In this document: positions 33,890 to 40,714 of the stretch, piece after piece
How positions within the stretch are numbered: position 1 is the stretch's first letter
Layout: every line of letters starts with the position of its first letter
Assembly: GCA_027618835.1 (NCBI GenBank)
Contig: JAQCHZ010000004.1
Span: 1 to 40,714 of the forward strand
Reading direction: 5' to 3'
Length of the DNA: 40,714 nucleotides
Origin: Chloroflexota bacterium
GTDB lineage: Bacteria; Chloroflexota; Dehalococcoidia; Lucifugimonadales; Lucifugimonadaceae
Translations under genes and position numbers: made by a program
The notes under the pieces: model-generated
Databases searched by the model: none
Told to the model about the DNA's origin: nothing
Seen by the model: only the letters and a program-made list of their open reading frames with translations

Positions 33890-35331
33890 TGAAACGTGAC
33901 TCTTCTCAGAATTCGATACCGGTATCGGGCGAGGTCGAAACACCTCACTATCTAGATTCCGTTAGAGCGATTTGGGCGAACGATCCTGTTCGGTTCACAA
34001 GCGCAACACTAGGAGCTAGTCCGTGGTCGAAGCAGATTGAAATTCTGGAGGCGATTCGCGACAACGTGCGGGTTGCAGTGCGTTCATGCAACGGATCGGG
34101 CAAGACATACATAGCGGCACACGTGGTGTTGTGGTGGCTTATGTGCCACCACAATGCGATTGTCATAACGACGGCTCCGACGGCTCATCAAGTTCGAAAC
34201 ATTCTTTGGAGAGAGATACGCTGTGCTCATCATGAGAATGCTGCAGCGGTTGGTGGAACGCTTTTACGGACGTCGCTAGAACTTGGCGATAAACACTACG
34301 CTGAGGGACTGTCGACCGATACTCCTGAGCGTTTCCAGGGCTTTCATGAAGGGCACATTCTGTTTGTGGTCGACGAGGCTTCTGGAGTTCGAGAAGGGAT
34401 TTTCGAAGCGATTGAGGGGTCGATGACTTCGGCAGGTGCGAAGGTGTTGCTTTTGGGTAATCCGACTTCTCTAAAAGGGACGTTTTACGAAGCGAGTCAC
34501 AAGCGTAGGGGCCTGTGGAAGACGATTCACATATCGGCTTTCGATACGCCGAACCTCGTCAAAAACGAGGTGGTGATGCCATCTTTGGTCACTCCGAAAT
34601 GGGTTGCCGATGCCGAACAAAACTGTGGTACCGAAAGCTACCTCTATCAAGTGAGGGTCATGGGCGAGTTTCCGAGCGAGTCGGAAGATACGTTGATTTC
34701 ATTGAAGCTTGTGGAGTCGGCGGCTAGCGAGGATCGATTAGCCGTGTCTACAGATGATTTCATTGAGGTCGGGGTGGACGTTGCTCGGGTTGAGAGCGAC
34801 AAAACGGCGATATGTGTTCGCAGAGGTAACAAGATAGTTTGGCTCGAGTCGTTTGGTCGGCAGGACACGATGGGGACTGCCGGGAGAGTGGCTCGGATTG
34901 CTCGTGAGCATTCACCAAGTGCGATCAGGATCGATGAGATCGGAATAGGTGCTGGTGTTGTTGATCGACTTCACGAGCTTGAGATTCCTAAAGTTGAAGG
35001 TATAAACGTTGCCCGTCGTGCTTCTAAGCCGGAGCAGTTTGCGAATCTCATGGCCGAATTATACGACGGTCTGAGAGAACGGTTCATGGGTGGACGAATT
35101 GCGATACCTGACGATTCAGATTTGATATCGCAGTTGGCGTCAGTCAAGTACTCGTTCACAAGTAGCGGTCAGATGCGTATTGAAGGTAAGGATGAGTTGC
35201 GTTCAGGCGAACACAGTCCAGATCTTGCTGATGCGGTGATGCTTGCATTCGCCAAATCGGCAGATCGTGGATTTAGATTCTGGGTAGGTCCAGAAAGTGG
35301 AGATACAGACTTAGAAGAACCATGTGATTAA
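33889..35331 (+). CDS. phage terminase large subunit
   Basis: Packaging motor ATPase-nuclease, 480 residues. The ATPase has Walker A SCNGSGKT near 67-73, Walker B ILFVVDEAS near 157-165 and a coupling-motif-like LLLGNPTS near 188. The RNase H-like nuclease shows acidic residues in VGVDVARVESDKTA (about 300), IRIDEIGIGAG (about 350) and HSPDLADAVMLAF near the end. No truncation or missing key residue is visible, so the enzyme could be active. GTG 33889 overlaps the preceding stop. The portal gene follows after 9 bases. Confidence 0.9.
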   Translation: MKRDSSQNSIPVSGEVETPHYLDSVRAIWANDPVRFTSATLGASPWSKQIEILEAIRDNVRVAVRSCNGSGKTYIAAHVVLWWLMCHHNAIVITTAPTAHQVRNILWREIRCAHHENAAAVGGTLLRTSLELGDKHYAEGLSTDTPERFQGFHEGHILFVVDEASGVREGIFEAIEGSMTSAGAKVLLLGNPTSLKGTFYEASHKRRGLWKTIHISAFDTPNLVKNEVVMPSLVTPKWVADAEQNCGTESYLYQVRVMGEFPSESEDTLISLKLVESAASEDRLAVSTDDFIEVGVDVARVESDKTAICVRRGNKIVWLESFGRQDTMGTAGRVARIAREHSPSAIRIDEIGIGAGVVDRLHELEIPKVEGINVARRASKPEQFANLMAELYDGLRERFMGGRIAIPDDSDLISQLASVKYSFTSSGQMRIEGKDELRSGEHSPDLADAVMLAFAKSADRGFRFWVGPESGDTDLEEPCD

Positions 35332-35340
35332 GGACTCTGG

Positions 35341-36585
35341 ATGAAATTCGGACTAGATGGCATTGCTGGTATTAAGTCGGGAATTGGTCGTGTTGTTAGC
35401 GACAGATTTCGGTCGAGTGAAAAGGCAAACAGGGCTACGCGGGTGACAGTTGATCGCCTTGATGCGGTCGACGGCATTGGTGGCGAGTGGGCGTCGAAGA
35501 AATACGGTGATTACTACGCAACCTCTGCTTCGATTTACGCGGCGGTTAGGACCCGTGCGGATGCGGTTGATTGTCCTGAACTTCTCGTAGAGAAAGCGAT
35601 TGAATCGCACGGTGTTCGCACCTGGCAGCACGTGGACGTAAATCACCCACTTCAGCAACTTATTGATCGACCAAACGGATCATGGAGTCGTGCAGAGGTG
35701 GTGCGAGCAGTCGAGTCGAATCTGTCGCTTTGGGGTAGCGCATTTATTGGTATTGAGAAGGACGATTCTGGGGTGGTGAGCGAGCTATGACCGCTTCGCC
35801 CTGACCGCATGCGGGTGATCCCTGATGTGAAGAAATATGTTCGTGGATTTGTGTACGAACATGCCGGAGATCGAGTCGCTTATTTACCTGAAGAGATGAT
35901 CAGGGTAAAGCAGTACAACCCGATCGAGGAGTTTGCTGGATTGTCGTCGGTTGCTCCGGCTCGACTGTCAGTTGACATGGGGTTTGAAGCGCAACGATTT
36001 AATCGAAATTTCTTCGCCAATTCGGCTACTCCCGGCGATCTGGGAATTACGTCGGACGAGACACCGACGGATGAAGAAGTATCTGCGTTTTATTCTCGGT
36101 GGAATACACGGTTCAAAGGATCATCGAGGTCACATCGTCCGATTCTTCTTGGTCGGGGTATGGATGCAAAGCGGCTTGGGATGACGCAACGCGATATGGA
36201 GTTTTCGAAAGCACTTGAGTGGTCGGTAGAAGAGGTTTCACGGGCGTTCGGGGTGCCGACGGTGTTTTTAGGTGAGCTTGAGAATGCCACATTGTCGAAC
36301 GTTGGTACGTTCGAGCGGTTTCTATGGCGAAATACGATTTTGCCGGAACTAAAGCTGATCGAAGATTGCTTGAATCGGATCTTGGTGCCGGCATTGGGAT
36401 TTGCTTCCAGCGAGTATCGATTCAGGTTCGATACTTCTGAGATTGATGCATTGAACGAGTCTGAGGATTCGTTGGTCGCTCGTGAGGTAAGTTTGGTGAA
36501 TGCGGGAGTGATGACGCCAAACGAGGTGAGGGCCAGGCACGGTCTAGAGGCGGCAGATTGGGGAGCGGCGGCGAAGGGTGGGTAG
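35341..36585 (+). pseudogene. phage portal protein (HK97-type), interrupted by in-frame UGA
   Basis: One continuous frame of 414 codons encodes an HK97-family portal apart from a TGA at 35788-35790. The frame runs from MKFGLDGIAGIKSG through WASKKYGDYYATS, NLSLWGSAFIGIEKD, SEL-(stop)-PLRPDRMRVIPDV and FNRNFFANSATPG to EVRARHGLEAADW. Portals usually have ELWPLRPDRM, so TGA replaces a Trp TGG codon through a single base change. Without readthrough the product is 149 residues and cannot assemble. A restart at ATG 35809 would give the C-terminal 258. No capsid or protease gene follows. Confidence 0.85.
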
Positions 36586-36754
36586 ATCGGGATTGTGCTT
36601 GTGTGAATGGCGGAGTGACCCGGCTTTCGAATCGTCGAGGGCCAGGTCAGAGTGTGTTGAGTTTGCAAGACTCCTGAAATCCCGCTGCCCAGATTGTCGA
36701 AGTTTGTGGGGTGTTTTTCCTATTATGAAGATGTGCATTCAGGAGACTTTGTAA
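36578..36754 (+). CDS. possible small Cys-rich protein after portal
   Basis: A 58-codon frame from GTG 36578, overlapping the portal stop, encodes a peptide with CLCEW near residue 7 and CPDC near 36. This might be a zinc-binding protein of the kind found next to phage portal genes. Its 3' end overlaps the proposed start of the antiporter gene. No family recognised; it may be chance. Confidence 0.25.
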   Translation: MGRSGLCLCEWRSDPAFESSRARSECVEFARLLKSRCPDCRSLWGVFPIMKMCIQETL

Positions 36755-38538
36755 GAGATTTCGCGCTCATCATGGTCGCAGCAGCAGCGGCCTTGATACT
36801 TTTCCGTTTGATTCGGCAGCCACCGATACTCGGCTATCTCCTCGCGGGCATGCTCGTTGGTCCGTTTGCCCTCCAGGGGCGATTTGTATCTGATACCGAG
36901 ACCGTATCTCTGGTCGCCGAGGTCGGACTTGTGGTGTTGCTCTTTGCCATTGGCGTGGAGTTCGGCTGGGAGCGAATCCGGAAAATCGGATTCCGAGTTG
37001 TTCTTATAGGCGCTGTCGAGATCGCTGCGATGATTTCGCTTGGCTATTACCTCGGTAGAGCGCTTGGATGGACGCCCGCAACTTCGGTTTATCTCGGTGC
37101 AGCACTGGCATTTTCGAGTTCGGCAGTTTTGGTTCAGATGCTCAGAGAAAACGGGCAGTTGATGTCACTGCGTGGGCAGTTGATCGTCGGTATTTTAGTA
37201 GTTGAAGACTTCGTGGCCGTAGTGCTTCTTGCAGTTTTCTCGGGCTACGCAAATCAAGAATCAGGCGGGGCTGTCCAAGTCTGGCCGATCGTAATTAAGA
37301 TGACCGTGTTTGCAGTTGGAGCTCTGGTATTCGGCACCCTACTTGCTCCTCGATTGATGGATTTGTTGGATTATCTGAAGTCTCGTGAAACATTGTTGAT
37401 CGGTAGTTTAGGAATGTGCTTCGGTGTGGGGCTTCTGGCGCGCGAGATGGGTTTATCGGCAGGAGCAGGCGCTTTTTTGATTGGGACCGTACTTGGCGAT
37501 ACTCGACATCGGGATCAAATCGCTCGACTCATTTCGCCTGTACGAGACGTATTCGCAGCATTATTTTTCGTTTCGATTGGCATGTTGGTGAACATGGGTG
37601 ATGTGCCCGAATTATTCGGCACCTCACTGATAGTCACAGGAGTGTTGCTGATCGGAAAGATATTGGCTGCAACAGTCGGAACCTTCATGACGGGTCACGA
37701 TGGCGAAACTTCATTGCGAGTGGGTACAGCGATGCCGCAGCTTGGTGAATTTTCATTGGCTATCGCTCGATCTGGCAGTGAGCATGCCGCGGTCGGATCG
37801 CAGCTATATCCGGTCGTCACGATCAGCACGGTGATGTCGTCGTTTTTGTATCCGTTGATATTCAGCTCACACCGCGTGATCGGATCGCTGGTTGGCAGGT
37901 TGATGACTTCCAGAGTGAAGATAGGGGCTACAGCATTTTCATCGGCGATAGCGACTGCTCGTCGCTCGATGGCTCCCGCAAAACCTGCACCCCATAAATT
38001 CGTTCGAGGCGTGCGATCGGCCGCGGTGAGTTTCGGAATCATTGGGTTGGTAATAGTCGCTGGTGTGTTGATATCGAACGCTGGAACGAGTTTGGCGGGC
38101 GATATTGGTATATCTGAAGACCTCGTTGGTGCCGCCGTGATCGCTGCCGTCGTTACGCTCGCAGTGCCAGCCGCCATCGTAATTTGGCGCTTATTGTCGG
38201 ATCTGGGCACTATTTTTGCGCGACGGGCGTTTATTCTATTCCACATGACGAAACGGCTTAATGCAGCTGATGCCATTAGCGTGGGCGCTGTGAGTATTTT
38301 CATGATGATCACGGGAGTATGGCTTGTGACGCAGTTGCTGCAAATGATGCCCGTAGACGATTTGACGTCGCCTGTTTCGGCACTTGTTATGGCGTTAAGC
38401 GTTGCCTCGACGGCCACGCTGGCGATGAAGATCCACTCGCAGATGGACCGCACGTTTAGGCGAACGCTGCTTGGCGATGCTGCAGGCGAAGAGCCGCCGT
38501 CGATACCAGCTGACGGTAGTGCTTCAGCCGGAGATTAG
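36733..38538 (+). CDS. CPA2-type cation/proton antiporter (KefB-like)
   Basis: Membrane antiporter of the Kef/CPA2 family. The frame contains RQPPILGYLLAGMLVGPFAL near the N-terminus, VGLVVLLFAIGVEF, LAFSSSAVLVQML and VVEDFVAVVLLA near residue 170. About 12 helices form the exchanger domain. No RCK (TrkA-N) nucleotide-binding domain follows; instead the C-terminal 200 residues contain four more helices. The start is uncertain: GTG 36733 or TTG 36694 (13 residues longer). The cation is unknown. It follows the phage-like genes directly and marks the right edge of that segment. Confidence 0.85.
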   Translation: MHSGDFVRDFALIMVAAAAALILFRLIRQPPILGYLLAGMLVGPFALQGRFVSDTETVSLVAEVGLVVLLFAIGVEFGWERIRKIGFRVVLIGAVEIAAMISLGYYLGRALGWTPATSVYLGAALAFSSSAVLVQMLRENGQLMSLRGQLIVGILVVEDFVAVVLLAVFSGYANQESGGAVQVWPIVIKMTVFAVGALVFGTLLAPRLMDLLDYLKSRETLLIGSLGMCFGVGLLAREMGLSAGAGAFLIGTVLGDTRHRDQIARLISPVRDVFAALFFVSIGMLVNMGDVPELFGTSLIVTGVLLIGKILAATVGTFMTGHDGETSLRVGTAMPQLGEFSLAIARSGSEHAAVGSQLYPVVTISTVMSSFLYPLIFSSHRVIGSLVGRLMTSRVKIGATAFSSAIATARRSMAPAKPAPHKFVRGVRSAAVSFGIIGLVIVAGVLISNAGTSLAGDIGISEDLVGAAVIAAVVTLAVPAAIVIWRLLSDLGTIFARRAFILFHMTKRLNAADAISVGAVSIFMMITGVWLVTQLLQMMPVDDLTSPVSALVMALSVASTATLAMKIHSQMDRTFRRTLLGDAAGEEPPSIPADGSASAGD

Positions 38539-38627
38539 TCTGCTGTTTTTGTGATTGGTTCGTCGGGCAGGCTGTGTAAAAACGGGCATTCGAATTGGCA
38601 GAAATCACGATCACGATCTGTGCTTTG

Positions 38628-38645
38628 ACTTGATACATATCAAGT
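38628..38645. promoter_or_regulatory. palindromic operator-like site
   Basis: ACTTGATACATATCAAGT is a perfect 8-2-8 palindrome about 65 bases before the NTF2-like gene, overlapping a TTGACT that could be a -35 box. It may bind a dimeric regulator; which one is unknown. Confidence 0.4.
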
Positions 38646-38710
38646 ATGGAAGTCACCAGCATTCAAATATGAATGCGCTGCACCAGTCACATTTAATTAA
38701 AAGGGACGTC

Positions 38711-39110
38711 ATGGCGGACGATCGAACGGAAGTTTTAGAACTTGAAGTGCGATATTCAGCGGCGATAAACGCTTCCGATGTCGATGAGATCGAGGACCTG
38801 TTCGCTGATGATTCGATTTTGATGCTGCCTGACCGCCTTGCTGTGACTGGACGAGATGTGATCGTCGCTCACCAACGAGAGTTTTTCAGGTCGATCAAGG
38901 CGAGTATTAAGTCGGTCGTTGTTGAGGTCAAAGTGCTCGAATCGATTGTGTATGTGCGTGGTGCTTTCAACTACGGCATTGCCACGAAGATGGGCGGCGA
39001 TACTGTGGTGATGCGCAGGGAAGTACCTGAATTTGTACAAATGCGACGTGATGAAGCAGTGGCGCATTTGGCGCAGCATCAAAAACATTGATCATCCGCA
39101 CGAAGATTAG
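38711..39110 (+). pseudogene. NTF2/SnoaL-like domain protein, frameshifted
   Basis: From ATG 38711 (AAGGGAC upstream) the frame encodes an NTF2-fold (DUF4440/SnoaL-like) domain with VLELEVRYSAAINASDVDEI and FADDSILMLPD. After DTVVMR near residue 102 the frame reads REVPEFVQMRR, unlike the family, and stops at 39091. One base over, the sequence reads GKYLNLYKCDVMKQWRIWRS and then IKNIDHPHED, a typical C-terminus ending at 39110. One inserted base near 39017 explains this. Such proteins bind small ligands or act as isomerases. The role here is unknown. Confidence 0.7.
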
Positions 39111-39162
39111 GTGGTGGTGGAGATTTCAGCGAATGATTCTTATGCCAGCTGACTCTCTGTTG

Positions 39163-40149
39163 CTAAATCTTCGGCAGCAGTCCCAATAGGTTGTCGACCA
39201 TGATTCCGTAGCCTTCGTTGTTGGGGTGGAGGTCGTCTGGTAGTAGATGGGCCTTGTCGGAGCCGAAGACGTCGAGGCCGTTCACGTATCTGATGTTCTC
39301 GTCGCCGTGCGCTTTTAGCGTTTCGTACGCCAGTTTCACTTCGTCTCGCATGTGCCTTAGCGAGAAACCAACGTCGTTGAGTTCGGTCTCTCTTCCCGGC
39401 GAGTAGATTGGTGAAATAAGGACTATCGGCGTTGTTGGGTGCTTTTCTCGTACGATTTGAACGAAGCCCAATATGCCTGGGTAGAACGTTCTCTGGTTGA
39501 GCGATCCCGAGCCGTAGATATTTATGCCGAGGCACATCGATATGAGATCGGCTTCGCTATCTCGGATCACCCGAGCGATCATTGGATCAAGGTGGCATTG
39601 CCCACCGAATCCGAGACATGTCAGATCGTATCCACGGGTACGTGCGACTATTGCAGGCCAGGTTTTTGTTGGTGAATCGGCGGCGCTGCATTGGCTGATC
39701 GAACTGCCGTAGGTGATCCACTTTTTTGCGCTTGATTCAGAGGGCGCAGATATTTTTGCTTCAACGTCGATCCCAAGTCCGCTGAGTCGAGTTTCGCCAA
39801 ACTGTGGAAGCCATAGTTCGATGTTCTTGTTTCCAGCCGAGAGATTTTCGAATCGGAACGATGACTGGTTTGCAAGGTTGACCGACGCCACCAATTTGTC
39901 GTCGACCACTAGGTCGATTTGACCTCGTTCTTCGAACAAATTGCATGTGCCTTCGATAGCTGTCGTGTCGCTATGGAACGTCACACGGACGCCGGCAGCC
40001 ATTGCTGCGCGAAGGGCAAGCTCACTGTCGTACAGCTCTCGCTGTTGGTGATTAATCCGCCATGGCATGACCCACTCGTTGGATACTTCGGTCGATATAG
40101 CGCCGGACCATGTGAGGTGAGGGTCGTTGGCAGCGATGTGTTGGGGCAT
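39163..40149 (-). CDS. SGNH/GDSL-family hydrolase
   Basis: The 328-residue protein has an N-terminal beta-sandwich-like region (about 1-140) and then an SGNH esterase domain. Block I is ITYGSSIS with the nucleophile Ser near 149, block II FGGQCHLDP, block III MCLGINIYG and block V LPDDLHPNNEGYG with the catalytic Asp-His pair. The layout resembles carbohydrate acetyl-esterases. No signal peptide was seen, so it is probably cytoplasmic. It is convergent with the NTF2-like gene. The substrate is not predictable. Confidence 0.88.
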   Translation of the reverse strand: MPQHIAANDPHLTWSGAISTEVSNEWVMPWRINHQQRELYDSELALRAAMAAGVRVTFHSDTTAIEGTCNLFEERGQIDLVVDDKLVASVNLANQSSFRFENLSAGNKNIELWLPQFGETRLSGLGIDVEAKISAPSESSAKKWITYGSSISQCSAADSPTKTWPAIVARTRGYDLTCLGFGGQCHLDPMIARVIRDSEADLISMCLGINIYGSGSLNQRTFYPGILGFVQIVREKHPTTPIVLISPIYSPGRETELNDVGFSLRHMRDEVKLAYETLKAHGDENIRYVNGLDVFGSDKAHLLPDDLHPNNEGYGIMVDNLLGLLPKI

Positions 40150-40465
40150 GTCGGGCTTTCGGGGGTGGCTTGCTAAGAGATTTATAACCGGCGAATCGTA
40201 GCACCCAATTGGTTTTGTTTCTTTGCGTTTTACGCCTGAATTATTTGTGTTTCAACCCTCGCTTTTGAAGCAATTGTTAGTAATTTTCACGATTGATTTT
40301 CTTGCCGTTAATGACCCCTTGGAACACTTTTAAAACCAAAGTTGTTTTGTCTACTTTTTGTATGCTTATTGTCTACTTCAATAAAAACCAGTTTTATATT
40401 AGTAAATGTCAGAAACTAAACAATCTTTATGACACTTACTAATGAACTTATTGTAGTGTGATTAA
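40150..40465. other. AT-rich intergenic region before antitoxin-like gene
   Basis: About 316 bases, more AT-rich than the rest of the window. It contains two direct copies of TTGTCTACTT 22 bases apart (40347-40356 and 40369-40378) and the inverted repeat described next. No other gene is visible. Confidence 0.5.
40398..40443 (+). promoter_or_regulatory. operator-like inverted repeat upstream of antitoxin-like gene
   Basis: ATTAGTAAATGTCA (40398-40411) and TGACACTTACTAAT (40430-40443) form a 14-bp inverted repeat with one mismatch and an 18-base spacer, ending 23 bases before the ATG. The position suits autoregulation by the encoded winged-helix protein, as in AbiE-type systems. Confidence 0.5.
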
Positions 40466-40714
40466 ATGACAAATCTACCGGTAAAACGACCCCGTAAACT
40501 CGGTGAATTCGCAGCGGGAATACTCAAGCATGCTAAAAGCTTGCCTGAAGGTGGAATTATTTCACCGAAGGAATTCCTTCATCTCGGAACACGTGCGAAT
40601 GTAGACCAGGTGTTATCCCGACTCGCTAGGCGAGGAGAGTTGTTGCGCGTGGGTCGTGGTATGTACACCAGACCGGTGAAATCGAGGTTTGGGGTTCGTT
40701 GGCCATCTTCAAAC
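40466..40714 (+). CDS. AbiEi/DUF6088-like antitoxin, partial
   Basis: ATG 40466 opens a frame that runs off the window end after 83 codons. The visible part has a winged-helix pattern: ISPKEFLHLGTRANVDQVLS, RLARRGELLRVGRGMY and then TRP. This is the signature of AbiEi-type antitoxins (type IV toxin-antitoxin, including DUF6088 proteins), in which the N-terminal domain binds the operator. The toxin (AbiEii-like nucleotidyltransferase) would be expected directly downstream, outside the window. Family assignment is from pattern only. Confidence 0.6.
   Translation, partial: MTNLPVKRPRKLGEFAAGILKHAKSLPEGGIISPKEFLHLGTRANVDQVLSRLARRGELLRVGRGMYTRPVKSRFGVRWPSSN

Noticed and set aside
35341-36585. Genetic code in which UGA means Trp
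   Set aside because: UGA ends tatB and the iron permease at sensible places with overlapping starts, and Trp codons in the window are TGG.
33130-36693. Phage attachment sites flanking the terminase-portal segment
   Set aside because: No direct repeat pair was found on the two sides by eye, and there is no integrase or tRNA there; a computed repeat search would be needed.

Overview
The window looks like chromosomal DNA of a free-living bacterium of roughly 50% GC, most likely a Chloroflexota member (Dehalococcoidia/SAR202-like). That assignment is an inference. It rests on the mix of gene families, several Thr/Pro-rich lipoproteins with a W...LGCP...GY...YEYH-type domain, TatA encoded apart from TatBC, a Cys-type endonuclease III, and a Gram-positive-type SOS box (GAAC-N4-GTTC), the type reported for Dehalococcoides. 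No rRNA is present. There is one tRNA gene (Glu, UUC).

Layout. 1-1640: a frameshifted metallo-beta-lactamase-fold gene, a bidirectional terminator, tRNA-Glu and a cluster of REP-like repeats. 1638-6973: housekeeping genes on the minus strand, in two groups (metG, a polyprenyl diphosphate synthase and nth; then lipA-rsmI). 7148-10306: a plus-strand run of an RlmD/TrmA-type RNA methyltransferase, maf, tatB and tatC. Convergent tatA and lexA follow on the minus strand. 11631-18435: a minus-strand block with rel (RelA/SpoT), rpsT, a His-rich protein, a frameshifted excalibur lipoprotein, an AIR-synthase-like enzyme and two related lipoproteins. 18903-22900: a complete Fe(III)-type ABC importer (binding protein, fused permease, ATPase). 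23015-25683: fabF and folC. 25861-29762: tldD, tldE and a HEAT-repeat protein. 29900-33129: a ROK kinase, an RGG-repeat protein and a uronate-dehydrogenase-like SDR.

33130-36754 is the most unusual part. A promoter-hairpin unit that may be a small RNA is followed by a REP copy. Then comes a consensus promoter overlapped by a near-perfect SOS palindrome, which drives a zinc-ribbon protein, a full-length phage terminase large subunit and an HK97-type portal gene. The portal gene is cut only by a UGA where Trp is expected. No capsid, protease, tail, lysis or integrase gene follows. The next gene is a CPA2 cation/proton antiporter. This is either a decayed prophage or a retained, SOS-regulated packaging module.

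38711-40714: a frameshifted NTF2-like gene, an SGNH hydrolase and, at the window edge, the start of an AbiEi-like antitoxin gene preceded by an operator-like inverted repeat.

Three genes (MBL, excalibur lipoprotein, NTF2-like) each carry a single-base-type frameshift that splits an otherwise recognisable protein, and the portal carries one nonsense codon. These could be real decay or assembly errors, and only reads can decide.
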